Shown piece after piece: positions 20,911 through 33,435 of a DNA stretch of 64,000 nt. The position numbers were made by a program, and so were the translations under genes. Location: NCBI GenBank assembly GCA_030035585.1, contig CM057461.1:166171624-166235623 (forward strand), in the 5' to 3' direction. Within the stretch, counting starts at the first letter, position 1, and every line of letters starts with the position of its first letter. Source of the stretch: Dugong dugon. Taxonomy: Eukaryota > Chordata > Mammalia > Sirenia > Dugongidae. The notes beneath the pieces were generated by a model. The model did no database searches, was not told the DNA's origin, and saw only the letters and a program-made list of their open reading frames with translations.

Positions 20911-22727
20911 AAGTTAGACACTTGGAAATAAAAACCAAGAAGGGAAGTGTCTTGCAGGCAACTTCTGCTTTCCTCCTTGTGACAGTTTTTGAGGCAAAGA
21001 AGCATGGGGCTACCACCTTCCTGAATGTGGGTCAAGAAAGAGGAAAATACATGGAGGAAACCATAAATACATAACTCAAAAGGATCATCCTCCACATAGT
21101 CAGATTGCCCAAGTTTGCCTTGCTGAGTTAGCAGTGAGACTCTTTTGCTTTGAAGCCTTAACGCAAAGTTGTCAATTATCAGTGAGCTACTTGATACCTA
21201 CTCTCTTACACAAATTCAGTCAGAATTTATGACTGGAAAGAAAAAGTCAAAGATCAAAGACATGAGGAAAATAGGTGTGTGAAAATACTTCCATAGTTCA
21301 CATTTATTTTAAGATTAATTCCAGTAGGTAAAACATTTAGAAGTATGAGCACCAATAATCTGGGTCAATTGATAAAGTAGAAAATTTCAGCAGTCACTTT
21401 GACCTTTGAAAGTTTGACTCTCCCTTAAAAAGTGTTGATGAGAATGTAATTTAGATAAGCTATAATTTTATCAAAAAAAGAATCATAAGATGGTTTATAG
21501 TAAATCCCCTCACATGTATTTATGTTTAACTCACATTCACTGACTTTTTTTCTCTAAAATAATTTGTAACAGATCCAGGCAAATCATTACTAGTAGGTTC
21601 TTCAGTGATATATTTGTAACTTCTCTAATAACCTCAACTCTATAATTACTGTTTTTCTTTTCCTAGAAGTGCATGAGTTGACAACGGGAAGTATAGGAGT
21701 TTCCATTTTGTCTGGAGACTTGGTATTCTCTGTTCTTCTGCTCCAGTTTTGGATACAGTCATGCATGTGATAGGAATGGTAAGTAAAAGCTATAATTAGA
21801 ATATCATGGTAATGTAGGATGAGTAATATATATACACTACAGAGCATCCTTGCTGTTACCACAACAAATAATGGGAAACCCCAAGGGCTTCTTATGCATT
21901 TTTCTATTTGAAAGGCCAGCCATGTTTATTATATATGTCAAAACTCTACTCTGTACTAAGTAAAATATCTTTTTCCTAAATATTTTTGCCATCTTTCCTA
22001 TTTATATTCTATGCTTATATTTGTGTAACAGAAAAACTTTCTTTCCTTTACGTATTATCCAAAAGGACCATAACTTTTAAATAAGTATCACTGCTTGTTT
22101 AAACTGCTCCTTAGTTAGATCATATTTCCTTAACCTTACTCTAGAGGAGAAGATGCACACATCTGTCACCCATTATCCCCATCCATATATCATGGTTCAT
22201 AGAATCATTAAAACTTTGCATGTGGGAGGCCAACAAAAAAGTCATTAGCTCTCAGTGTAATATGAGGATGTGCGCCTGATTCTTCCCTTAAGTCTCCAAG
22301 AAGAGGGGAAAAAATCTTTTTCCTCCAGCATTCTCTAAGCAGCATAACAACTAAAGAACAAATCATCTACATGTTTGTTTTTAATCACATAGAAGTGTGT
22401 ACTTCTAGAGTGTCATATAGAACAAAGAATTATGATGTTTTCTTCTGGATTTTTAGCTTTGCCTAACCTTGCCTAACAGTCTGCCATGTCCATCAGGTAG
22501 ACCTGGACATACATTCATTCAGAAAAACTTTTGTTGATGGCCTACTTACGTCAGGTATACTCCTAGAAACCAAGAGCAAAGGCAGTTCAGGGATGAGATG
22601 CTGAATCATGTCCAAGGGTTGGTATGGGAGCTCAACCCTACTGACTCGACTGGCAGCGAGGGGTGATCAGAGTTTCAGACCAAGTACCTGACACAGGGTG
22701 AGGGGGATCCTTTGAGGATTAGGCCAG
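20911..22727. other. Unique AT-rich sequence
   Basis: No exon or RNA gene. A short L2-like piece (GATGGCCTACTTACGTCAGG) lies near 22,535; the rest is unassigned. Confidence 0.35.
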
Positions 22728-23672
22728 TGTCTTAGATATCTAGTGCTGCTATAATAGAAATACCACATGTGCATGGCTTTAACAGACAGAATTTTATTAT
22801 CTCACAGTCTTGTAGGCTAGAAGTCCAAATTCAGAATACCAGCTCCAAGGGAAGGCTTTCTCTCTCTTTTGGCTCTGGGGAAAGATCCTTGTCATCAGTC
22901 TTCCCCTGGTCTAAGAGCTTCTCAGCACAGGGACCCTGGATCCAAAGGACATGCTCCACTCCCGGCTATTCATTCTTGGTGGTAGGAGGTCCCCATCTGT
23001 CTGCTTACTTCTTTCTCCTTTTATCTCTTGTAAGATAAAAGGTGATGTAGACCACACTCCAGAAAAACTCCCCTTACATGGGATCAGGGCTATGACCTGA
23101 GTAAGGGTGTTGCATCCCACACTAATCCTCTTTAATATAACTTAAGCCTTTGAATTGTGGTGTTGGCAAAGAATAGTGAATATACCACAGATTGCCAAAA
23201 GAACGAACAAATCTATCTTGGAAACAGTACAACCAGAATGCTCCTTAGAAGCAACGATGGCGAGACTATGTCTCACATACTTTGGGCATGTTATCAGGAG
23301 AGATCAGTCTTTGGAGAAGGACATCATGCTTGGTAAAGTAGAGGGTCAGTGAAAAAGAAGAAGACCCTCAACAAGATGGATTGACATCGTGGCTGCAACA
23401 ATGGGCTCAAGCATAGCAAAGATTGTGAGGATGGCGCAGGACCAGGCAGTGTTTCATTCTGTTGTACAAGGGGTCACTATGAATCAGAACTAACTTGACG
23501 GCACCTAACAACAACAACAATCTTGCCTCATTAACCACAGACAGAGATTAGGATTTACAGCACATAGGAAAACTACATCGGATCACAAAATGATGGACAA
23601 TCGTACATACTGGGAATCATGGCCTAGCCAAGTTGACACACATTTTGGGGGGACATAATTCAATCCATAACA
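22728..23672 (-). mobile_element. LTR (reverse), split by RTE
   Basis: Starts TGTCTTAGATATCTAGTGCT and ends CAATCCATAACA. The 23,040-23,140 part (GGTGATGTAGACCACACTCC, GACCTGAGTAAGGGTGTTGC) is absent from the other LTRs here and marks a subfamily. An RTE 3' end occupies about 23,146-23,520; LTR sequence resumes at TCTTGCCTCATTAACCAC. I could not find a matching 5-bp flank. Confidence 0.82.
23146..23520 (+). mobile_element. RTE LINE 3' end inside an LTR
   Basis: Matches the end of RTE ORF and tail: TTTGAATTGTGGTGTTGG, ATGCTCCTTAGAAGCAACGA, GGCATGTTATCAGGAGAGAT, then GGCACCTAACAACAACAACA. The readable frame has the Y-F-G-H-V-I-R-R motif of RTE C-terminal sequence, then a stop (GAGGGTCAGTGA). 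Inactive fragment, younger than the LTR it splits. Confidence 0.9.
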
Positions 23673-23924
23673 GTAGTTATAGGCAAAGAGAAGCTGTCCA
23701 GCCAGAGAACCTCCTGAGGGTAACATGCATGTTATGTCAGAGCAACACACAGAACCCTGGGTAGGTGGTCAACATTAGGGAGGCCTGGACACAGGTGGTA
23801 CTGCCTCAGTTAAGGGTCTGGAATTTGAGGTAGTATCCCAGTTCTCTGGAGGACAAGAGTAAGGTAGTTCCCAGGAGTACAGGAACTTGAGTGGGAACTC
23901 TTAAAGATAACTCTTGTTTGTCAC

Positions 23925-24319
23925 CCAAAAGCATTCCCAGCCTCCTTCCCTTGCAGCCAGAGGGGGCTGATCCAATTCTAATCCAAGAGATATTAAGGGA
24001 AGTCTGTTGTGAGTAAGGAGCAGACATTTAGGAAATCTTTTGCTTTCCTGGTAAACAGGAGCAAACAGAACTGGCAAGAACAATTTCTCTTCCTTCTGTC
24101 TTCCTGCCTTGAATACAAGCATGATGCCTGATGTTGCATCAATATGAAGTGATCAAAGACAACACTGTAAGGATGGTGGAGAAGGAAGAGAGAAGGAGTC
24201 TGGGCCTTTCACACTGTGGAACCCCTGCCCCTGGATGACCTGCCTCCAGACTTCTTGTAATACAAGAAAAATGTTTGGTTTAGCCACTGTTGGGATTTCT
24301 GTTGCTTACAGTCAAACAC
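23925..24319 (+). mobile_element. Old LTR, MLT1-like
   Basis: TTCCCAGCCTCCTTCCCTTG, GGATGACCTGCCTCCAGACT, GGTTTAGCCACTGTTGGGAT and TTTCTGTTGCTTACAGTCAA follow the 3' half of old MaLR-type LTRs. Its right end is cut by the RTE beginning at 24320. Confidence 0.55.
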
Positions 24320-25479
24320 TAATGTGGAACCAGGGATATCACTGCTGATGTCAGATGGATCTTGGCTGAAAGCAGAGAATACCAGAAAGAAGTTTACCTG
24401 TGTTTTATTGACTATACAAAGGCATTTGCTTATGTGGATCATAACAAATTATGGATAACATTGTGAAGAATGGGAATTCCAGAACACTTAACTGTGCTCA
24501 TATGGAACCTGTGCTTACATTAAGAGGCAGTCGTTCTAACAGAACAAGGGGATACCGTGTGGTTTAAAGTCAGGAAAGGTGTGCATCAGGGTTGCAACCT
24601 TTCACCATACCTATTCAATCTGTATGCTGAGCAAATAATCTGAGAAGCTGGACTATATAAAGAAGAACGAGGCATCAGGATTGGAGGAAGACTCATTAAT
24701 ACCCTGCATTATGCAGATGACACAACCTTGCTTGCTGAAAGTGAGGAGGACTTGAAGCACTTACTGATGAAGATCAAAGACCACAGACTTCAGTATAGAT
24801 TACAGCTCAACATAAAGAAAACAAAAATCCTCACAACTGGACCGGTAAGTAACATGATGATAAACAGAGAAAAGACTGAAGTTGTCAAGGATTTCATTTT
24901 ACTTGGATCCACAATCAACACCCATGGAAGCAGCAGTCAAGAAATCAAAGGACGCATTGCATTGGGCAAATCTGCTGTAAAAGACCTCTTTAAAGTGTTC
25001 AAAAGCAAAGATGTCACCTTGAAGACAAGGTGCACCTGACCCAAACCATGGTATTTTCAATCGCATCATATACAATGAATAAGGAAGACCAAAGAAGAAC
25101 TGACGCCTTTGAATTGTGGTGTTGGTGAAGAATATTGAATATACCATGGACTGCCAAAAGAATGAACAAATCTGTCCTGGAAGAAGTGCAACCAGAATGC
25201 TCCTCAGAAGCAAGGATGGCAACACTACGTCTTACATACTTTGGACATGTTATCAGGAGGGATCACTCCCTGGAGAAGGGCATCATGCTTGGTAAAGTAG
25301 AGAGTCATCGAAAAAGAGGAAGACCCTCAACGAGATGGATTGACCCAGTGGCTGCTACACTGGGCTCAAGCATAACAATTATTGTGAGGATGGCGCAGGA
25401 TGGGGCAATGTTTCATTCTATAGTAGATAGAGTCTCTATGAGTTGGAACTGACTCAATGGCACCTAAAAACAATAACAT
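24320..25479 (+). mobile_element. RTE LINE copy A, truncated, converted core
   Basis: Carries RT palm sequence: IDYTKAF-like reading near 24,405, HYADDTTLLAE near 24,710-24,740 with the catalytic YADD, and the C-terminal YFGHVIRRD near 25,235. Frame breaks and a 15-bp loss at 25,065-25,075 relative to the copies near 48,120 and 60,050 make it a pseudogene. Tail degraded to CACCTAAAAACAATAAC. Candidate 8-bp target duplication TCAAACAC at 24312-24319 and 25480-25487. Bases 24612-25355 are 99.3% identical to copy B at 29445-30188, while flanks differ by about 15%. Confidence 0.92.
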
Positions 25480-27715
25480 TCAAACACATTCCTAATTTAC
25501 ATAGAAATTGAGGCAGAAGCTCCATGGGAAATAAGGAGAAAGGGGAGGATTCAGCTACCGAAGCGAGACTAAGAATTGAGAGATTGCTTAAGGGAATCTC
25601 TAGGTAGAGATTAGGTAGAAACTTGGTGATTAGAACCAGTGAATGTGTCCTTAGACAGCATAACTGGCAAAAGGCTAATTTTTCAGGCTTCTTAAATCCC
25701 CCACAGGCAGAAACAGGACTGGACTCAGAACCTGGGAGAGGGATAAGGGGTCTATCTTAGGCCATGGAGAATTTTGAGGGCAGAGAAGCATCAAAGCTTA
25801 TGTCTTTTATTGTCAAATTCCTCTCATGATTTCATTGCATTGTTTAAAAACTCCAAGATAATGTCTTCTATCACATAAACCAAAAAAAGTAAACACTATT
25901 TTTTTTGATTATTCTTGGAAAATCACAAAGTTTATTCCCCAATGATAAGCTGATTAAAATATCTATTAAAGAAATTGATCTAAATTACAAAAATGAGTCC
26001 AGAAGTCTTACAGAACTAACACTATGAGTCCAGAAGTCTTACAGAACTAACACCTCGTAAGCCCTGTTATTCAACCCCCCACAAAATATATAATATAAAT
26101 GTGGTATTATATTAACAAAGAAAAGGAATCACATTTAAAGATGGTCCAAACCTTTATTATTAAAAAGTAGGAATAATATAGGAGGCATAAGATGTAGGAA
26201 AATAATGGCTACCATCTGGATGCATAATCAAATTCTAACAGAAATTAAAGGAAACATTTTGGGAATCCATGATCTATATCTGGGAGTCCTGGGCAGAAGA
26301 AGGGAAGGAGCAGAGTTAAGCTTGAGGGGTGAGGACATAGCCTGTGATGGAGGGAGAAGGGAGAAGTTCTGGGGATAGACAAGGCTCTATCCTGGACATG
26401 AGTGCTGAAAATGAGATTCTTGCTCCTCTGATCCTATCTTCTGGGAATAGATCCCAAGAGCCAGAGTCTAATATCCTTCCCCAGGAGAGCAGAAAGCCAT
26501 TTAAGGGAGAAGAAAATAGTCTTCACTGATGTCTCCCTACTCTCAGATTGGCAAGGAAATAGCTGCAGGTACCAGGCACAGTTCTGCAAGTAGGAACAGA
26601 GTAGCAGCATTTAAAGTGAGGCCAAGTGTGGAGTGAGGCAGCAGGAGGCATAAAGGTTACCTGAAGTCAGGTTAGGCATGGGTTGGACTTGTGGTGGTGT
26701 TAGATTTTAATTGTGGGTTGGGGAAGATGACCACTCCTCTGACTTTGGATATTCCTGATATTAAATTTCCAGGCCCACTCAAAGGGAGAGCTGTGGTCTA
26801 CTGGGTTACACAGAGCTTCATCCAAAAAGAGTTCAATCCACTGGATACAGTCTGGAGTATGAATTATCTCTAACAAAGTCTAAGGTCATACTGAGGTCTG
26901 ATTCCTAGAAAGCCTGGCCCAGTTGGTTGACTTTGCAGCCATGCAGATACGTTTTGCTGTTAAAACAGACCTTACGCTTCTGTGTCAGACTTGGTTCCTC
27001 AGATTGTAGTTCTCCTAAGAGCTTTTAGCCAATGTTAAGCATTGACCAGATAGTTGACTCCCCCCAGAAATCTGGTCAGGGGCATGAATAAAGGGGGAGG
27101 CCTCAGTTTCTGACCTCAGGGAAATTGAGTAAGTTGGTTGAGGCGGCCTGTCCTCTTCTTAGAGGAACCTTTATCAATCTAAAATTCTTTTTTCTCCAAG
27201 GTCAGGAGCCAGGATTCAGCTCAACAGGGATCCTGATAAACTAATTATACAGGCAAAATAGTTAATTCTTCATTTGGAGTGGGCACAGGTGATTCCAGAG
27301 TCTCCCTGTCCTCATGAAGGTCTCTTTACCAGCTTGATGATGCCTGAGATTCCTCTCCTTGACAGCATCTTTTATTGATAATCAGAGAGAAAAGACAAAC
27401 GCCTGGTGGTAGCCATACATTGACTGAAATGCATTCATATCAGGGTAATTGGCTGATTAATCAGCAAGCCTAAGTGACTGATTTGGGGGAGGCTACTGGG
27501 TGCTTGAAGGGAGTGATGAGTTGGAGAGAGGCCTGCATGGACCAGAAAGATTGGAATAAAGAGGGGGATATGAGAATTCTAAAGGCAAAGTAATTTATTC
27601 CATTCAGGAACATTGTTTTTGAGTTTCACACTGCACACTTCGCATTATATAGAAGGATGTATGTGTGTGTGATTTATACGTTTCATTTTAGACACAATAG
27701 GTCCAGGTTTACATA
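25480..27715. other. Unique sequence with a 31-bp tandem duplication
   Basis: Contains a tandem duplication at 25993-26053 (separate entry) and a short TG run near 27,660. No exon, RNA gene or named repeat seen. Confidence 0.4.
25993..26053. repeat. 31-bp direct tandem duplication
   Basis: The unit beginning ATGAGTCCAGAAGTCTTACA at 25993 is repeated immediately at 26024, identical over its first 30 bases. Confidence 0.95.
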
Positions 27716-27873
27716 AACCAAAAGCAAACCCATTGCCATTGAGTTGATTCTGATTCCTAGTGACTCTATAGGACAGATTAGAACTGCCCCATAGAGTTTC
27801 CAAGGCTGTAATCTTTATGAAAGCAGACTGCCATATCTTTCTCCTGTGGAGTGGCTGACATTGTTAATCACTA
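27716..27873 (-). mobile_element. AfroSINE, long form, 5' part decayed
   Basis: AACCAAAAGCAAACCCATTG tail, GAGTTGATTCTGATTCCTAG, GTTTCCAAGGCTGTAATCTT and TGAAAGCAGACTGCC. The head is mostly lost after GGAGTGGCTGACATTG. Confidence 0.85.
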
Positions 27874-28635
27874 TTTCTTATAATTAATATAATTAATGAT
27901 GAAAATGCAATGGTACTTATGACAGAAACACTCAATATTTTTTAAATTCAGGTGATTCACCCAAATCATTGGCTCAGTCTCTTTCTCAGACAGGAAGAAC
28001 TTGAAATCCTATTATCCCTCCTCATATGTGTGATGCCAGTTTCCATTTAATTTTACTGCTTAGGGACTCATCTCAAATATAAACTTAAAAGCTTTTATTT
28101 TCCATTTTAATTCATGAATAAATTATCTTTTTAATATTGTTTAAAATATATCTCTTCTCAGCAAATTATTGCATTATGAATCTGCATGATGAATTTGATA
28201 TGAAGGCTGAATGCAGAAGTTTGAATAAGTGATTCTTCCACCTGAATTAAATTGAAATTTGGCGGATATTATTTTTCCTATTGAACATTCAACATGTGCT
28301 GTGGGCATGGTATAAAATAATATGTTTTTATAGCTAGAAAAGAATGTTGGAGACCATTTTCATCAACACTCAATGTTTCTTATTTTTCTAGAGTCTAGAA
28401 AAGAATTTTGTGATTCTTAAATAATTTAAAATCACATTTAAAAGTATGATATGCAGAAATGAAGAATATGAGAAAAGCAAAAGGAAAAACATTATGAGAA
28501 AAGAGAATCCTGAAAAATAATTTTGTAGGATTTTTGAAGTTAAAGTACATTTAGAATACTGAAGGGAATGACAATTTGATTTTGTGAAAGCCTGAAATTC
28601 AGATTAATTAAACATGTTTTAAAAAAATGTTTCAA
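27874..28635. other. AT-rich unique sequence
   Basis: No gene or repeat I can name. Confidence 0.35.
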
Positions 28636-28639
28636 GTAC

Positions 28640-29060
28640 TCTGGCAGAGATAACCAACAGCCCACCAAATTCCACTCTCCCTTTCCATAGTTAGAGCTAT
28701 TGCTGAGATATGGCTTCCGAGACAGATACTAGATTTCCAGGCCTCCCCTACATCTAGGTATGGATGTATGATATTTCTTGCCAATGGAATGTAAGCAGGA
28801 GCGACCTTTGTCACTTCCGGGCCAAGGATTTTAAATAGCAGGTGTGCCTTTTTACCTAAACTCTACTCTTCCACTGGCTGGAAGCAGATGACAATGGGGC
28901 CATAGGGGAGGTGGAGCCACAGATGAATTGAGCCTTGGTCCCTGAATCACCAGCTAGAGACAGCTGCCTGCCAACTAGAAGCACTACCTGAGTGAGAAAT
29001 AGACCCCCAAATGTATGGTAGTGCTAAGATAATAGAACTTTGTTAGAGCAGCTAGTGATA
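28640..29060 (+). mobile_element. Old LTR-like element
   Basis: TGCCAATGGAATGTAAGCAG, CACTTCCGGGCCAAGGATTT, CCACTGGCTGGAAGCAGATG, GGTGGAGCCACAGATGAATT and CTTGGTCCCTGAATCACC match the layout of an ancient mammalian LTR (MaLR-type). Family name not certain. Confidence 0.5.
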
Positions 29061-29274
29061 TTGTAGTAATACAAGTAGTCTTATTACTGTCAGTTACTGG
29101 AAATTTCCAATTAGAAAGAGTCTGCTGGACTTACTTTAATGAAGAGATGAGACTCACTTACAATTAATGGTACCATTTGGACATAGATTTTGAAAGTCTT
29201 TAATAACATTTTCTGTTCTTAAGGAGGTAAAATATTTTCATAAAGTCTTAATTTCAGTATAAGCAAGGCAAAGT

Positions 29275-30320
29275 ATTTAAATTATGGATAACATTACAAA
29301 GAATGAGAATCCCAGAACACTTGATTATGTTCATGAGGAACCTGTGCATAGGTCAAGAGGCAGTTGTTCTAATAGAACAAGGGGATACTGTGTGGTTTAA
29401 AGTCAGGAAAGTTGTGCCTCAGGGTTGTGTCCTTTCATCATACTTATTCAATCTGTATGCTGAGCAAATAATCTGAGAAGCTGGACTATATAAAGAAGAA
29501 CAAGGCATCAGGATTGGAGGAAGACTCATTAACACCCTGCATTATGCAGATGACACAACCTTGCTTGCTGAAAGTGAGGAGGAATTGAAGCACTTACTGA
29601 TGAAGATCAAAGACCACAGACTTCAGTATAGATTACAGCTCAACATAAAGAAAACAAAAATCCTCACAACTGGACCAGTAAGTAACATGATGATAAACAG
29701 AGAAAAGACTGAAGTTGTCAAGGATTTCATTTTACTTGGATCCACAATCAACACCCATGGAAGCAGCAGTCAAGAAATCAAAGGACGCATTGCATTGGGC
29801 AAATCTGCTGTAAAAGACCTCTTTAAAGTGTTCAAAAGCAAAGATGTCACCTTGAAGACAAGGTGCACCTGACCCAAACCATGGTATTTTCAATCGCATC
29901 ATATACAATGAATAAGGAAGACCAAAGAAGAACTGACGCCTTTGAATTGTGGTGTTGGTGAAGAATATTGAATATACCATGGACTGCCAAAAGAATGAAC
30001 AAATCTGTCTTGGAAGAAGTGCAACCAGAATGCTCCTCAGAAGCAAGGATGGCAACACTACGTCTTACATACTTTGGACATGTTATCAGGAGGGATCACT
30101 CCCTGGAGAAGGGCATCATGCTTGGTAAAGTAGAGAGTCATCGAAAAAGAGGAAGACCCTCAACGAGATGGATTGACCCAGTGGCTGCAACAATGGGCTC
30201 AAGCATAATAACAATTGTGAGGATGGTGCAGAACCGGGCAGTGTTTCGTTCTGTAGTACATAGGGTTGCTATGAGTTGGAACTGATTCGATGGCATCTAA
30301 CAACAACAACAACAACAACA
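29275..30320 (+). mobile_element. RTE LINE copy B, converted core
   Basis: Truncated RTE starting at AAATTATGGATAACATT, with RT sequence including YADD near 29,545, and ending GGCATCTAACAACAACAACA. It shares with copy A the 15-bp loss, the private GTGAAGAATATTG stop and an identical frame-breaking single-base loss (AAGACAAGGTG). Same orientation as copy A, 4,833 bp apart. No clean target duplication found. Confidence 0.92.
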
Positions 30321-30321
30321 T

Positions 30322-30365
30322 AGCACTTACTATGTGTCAGGCACTGCTTTTAATGTATTATCTCC
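30322..30365 (-). mobile_element. MIR/L2-type remnant
   Basis: TAGCACTTACTATGTGTCAG and GCACTGCTTTTAATG, a short reverse-strand remnant just after the RTE tail. Confidence 0.5.
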
Positions 30366-31319
30366 GTCGAACAAAAAAATGTGGAAGACTTCTACAAGGA
30401 AAGAAAAAATAAAACTATATTGAGAGGTAAAACTCCTTTTTATATATAAAACCTAGGTATGGTTGTCACAAATTAATGAATCTGAAATAATGAAGTTTAA
30501 TATAAAGAAAGATGTTTAGCATAACTACAAAATAATTTATTAATACGTATAATACTTTCAGTAAAATAGATCTACAAATCTGACATCTTTCTGGCATTTC
30601 TAATATTTCCCAGCTTGTGGTGGTAGCAGCATTGATTTCTCTGACTGGGATGCTTTTTTTAGCCTGTGCTGCCACAGTGCATTAATGTTTCTACCCTATA
30701 CTTAGGCATCCTATTAAAAGAGTGGTGAATGGGTGATTATAACCTAAGATCAATCTTCATCCAGAAAGCATATCAAAGGATTGCTAATGGACCTTCAACT
30801 AGAATAGGTGTTTTATCAGCTGCCAGGATGATTCCAGCACTGCTCTCTAGAGTGGCAAGTAAACACAGTAAAATACCAGGCCTGTTCCTACCTACATGAA
30901 ATGAATAATTACAAATTACCAGAGCACACTCCAAATCATACAAAAATGTTTACTCTAAATGCACCGTGACTGTTGTCCAACTTTTCCAAGTCAGTTGTGT
31001 GGGATGAGAACCTTAAACTTCTTACTTTAAATTTAGATGCAGATCCCATATCAAATTTCCACTCCCACCCTTTTTATTTTAACCTCTTGGAATAATACTG
31101 TCTTTAATCCTTTGCTCGCCTTCCTGCTTATTTGTTTTCATATACCCAAATCTACTTTATAAGATCTATTCGGTCCTTATGTCGAAGATAATGCTTTAAT
31201 TTCCTCTGGCTGTCAGCAATCTCCTCTGTTTAGTCCCAGCAGGGATCCTGAATTCCTCACTTGTGGGCTCAGTCTTACACTTGTATTCAGCAGCAACCCT
31301 CTGTCAAGTCTTGGAGAAC
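30366..31319. other. AT-rich unique sequence
   Basis: No gene or repeat recognised. Confidence 0.35.
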
Positions 31320-31498
31320 TTAAGTGCGTGGCTGCTAACCAGACGGTCAGAGGTTCGAACCCACCAGTGGCTGCTTGGGAGAAAAGACCTGGTGATCTTC
31401 TCCTGTAAAGTTAATAGCCTAGAAAACTCTATGGAGCAGTTCTACTCTGTCCTATAGGGTCTCTATGAGTCAGAAAAGACTCGACAGAACACAACAGG
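31320..31498 (+). mobile_element. AfroSINE, long form, head truncated
   Basis: TAAGTGCGTGGCTGCTAACC, GTCAGAGGTTCGAACCCACC (intact B box), AAGACCTGGTGATCTTCTCC, TCCTATAGGGTCTCTATGAG. Confidence 0.9.
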
Positions 31499-31559
31499 CC
31501 AACATCTGGACAGCTCAGCCGCTAGTCAGCCTGTCTGCTGATGCCATTTGAACTTTCAT

Positions 31560-31960
31560 TTTGCATTTATTTAACAACTACAATTCCTACGTTCATCTAC
31601 TATCATGTGTGAGGTGCTGTGTGAACCACTGGAGACACACCAAAGACCAAGATGCAGTCCCTATATCTTGAGGGTCTTTCAGTTTAGAAGGGTAGACAGA
31701 CGAGTTAACTGGCAATCATGGTGAAATGGTAAGTGAAGTGACAAGGGCATGCACAGCACAATCGGAGCACCTAGGAGAGGCACCAATCATGGGGGTGTGG
31801 TGTAGAGGTCAGAAAGTCTTTCCAGAGGAGTCGATTTCTGTGCAAAGTTCTGAAGGACGAGTAGGAGTGAGCTAAGCAAATGTACACACGCTGGGAGTAG
31901 GCAGCATATGCAAAGGCCAGAGGACACGCAGAGCATAGCATGTTCCAAGAACTCTAAGTA
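31560..31960 (-). mobile_element. L2 LINE (reverse)
   Basis: GTGTGAGGTGCTGTGTGAAC, GTCAGAAAGTCTTTCCAGAG, GGCAGCATATGCAAAGGCCA in the order expected of a reverse L2 3' region. Confidence 0.65.
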
Positions 31961-33279
31961 GCTCTTTTTGGCAGTGTAACATAGCAGTGAAGATCATGAA
32001 CTCAGAACCAGAGCACTTACTTAATTGATTCTTTTTTTCACGGGAAGGGCATTCATACATTGTCCTGGGAAGGCAGTATTCTTACCAAAAGCGCTAGTCA
32101 CAGTTTCTTAAACAGCAGGAGATCTACCTGTGACAGTGTTCTACCGGAATAATCAATAAATTTCAACACAAGGAAAGCTGTAATAAAAAACAATATAAAA
32201 AGACCTGGGAAGGTTCTCAGCTATTCTGCCTTCTGAGATAAATGGCTTGTTGTAAGGAAAAATATCTCGTTCTGTTTCTTAAGTTACATATTAAACCATC
32301 TGAGTTTTCATTTAAATCCAGTGACTTTATTAGCATGGCAAGACATAAAAGAATTGCCCAAGGTAAAAGTCCTATAGCCACTGATTCATTTCAATTAGCT
32401 AAATTTAATGAACTATTTTTTTTTCCACAGAAGCATGAGAAGCTCCCTAGGAGTTGCAGAAGACCTTAGAGATCATTTTTTTACAGATGAAGAATCTTGA
32501 GTAATTTTTGCTCGTTTAGAATGATGAAGATTGCACATTTATGATACCTTACTCGGAGGCATTATTCCTTATGGTACAGATGGAAAGAGAATTGCTTTAG
32601 GTGTACTTTTGTCTACTTATCTAAATATTTCTTGTGCATATGGTTCATTATATTTATAGGAAAGAACAATATCAATATTTGGTCATTTTTCTCCATTTGC
32701 AAGTAAGAATTCTTAATCCTTTATTTAAAAAAAAAAAAGCTTTTTTCCTGTTCTACTTGAAAATACTAATAGCCAATGCCTATTTCTTTTGTAAAGTTGT
32801 TTACTAAAACATTTTCCTAAACATTTGAATTTAAAACTATGCCTTTAGGGATGAAAATACTTCTTTTATTTATTTTCCAAATAATGAAACTGACTCAGAA
32901 AAATAGGGCTGGCACTAGTTGGAAACCTCACGTGTTACAAAATCATACATAATTAAGTTTGGAGCTACTTATGGAAACTCGTGCCATCAAACCCTCCAAC
33001 TCAATTAAATCCAAGTTTGTTAACATTAGTGCTGGCTGTGTAACCTCAGTGTTGCAGGCAAAGAAATGTAAGGACGTGCTGGTAATAGACAGCAGAGCTT
33101 CCTGTACTTTCCATCATTTGAGATTTAATCCTTGAAGCAAAATATTGTATTGAGTGGTAGATTAAAATGCAAATACTCTTGGGTGAAAGACAATGTTGGA
33201 TCATTATCTACTATCAGCATCTCAGGGAAAAGCAATTCATTCATTTTGGGAAACATTAGGAGACCTAAGAACAGGAGGC
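31961..33279. other. AT-rich unique sequence
   Basis: No exon, RNA gene or nameable repeat seen. Confidence 0.35.
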
Positions 33280-33435
33280 CACTGATACAGTAGAAAGAAT
33301 ACTATCCTGGGATCTAAGGAAATCAAAACTCTCGTTACCACTCTAATAACTAGCTGTGTGACTTTGAGCAAATCACTCCCCCTACCCAGCCTTTCTCTAC
33401 ACCCTGGTAGAATGAAAGAATTGTTCGCTCCGTTT
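33280..33435 (+). mobile_element. MIR SINE fragment
   Basis: GATACAGTAGAAAGAATACT, TAATAACTAGCTGTGTGACT and TTGAGCAAATCACTCCC preserve the MIR core. Confidence 0.7.

Noticed and set aside
24728..25452. RTE reading frames as possible active or domesticated reverse transcriptase
   Set aside because: YADD and C-terminal motifs are recognisable, but frames are interrupted by losses and stops, no endonuclease domain is present, and the same defects are shared with copy B.
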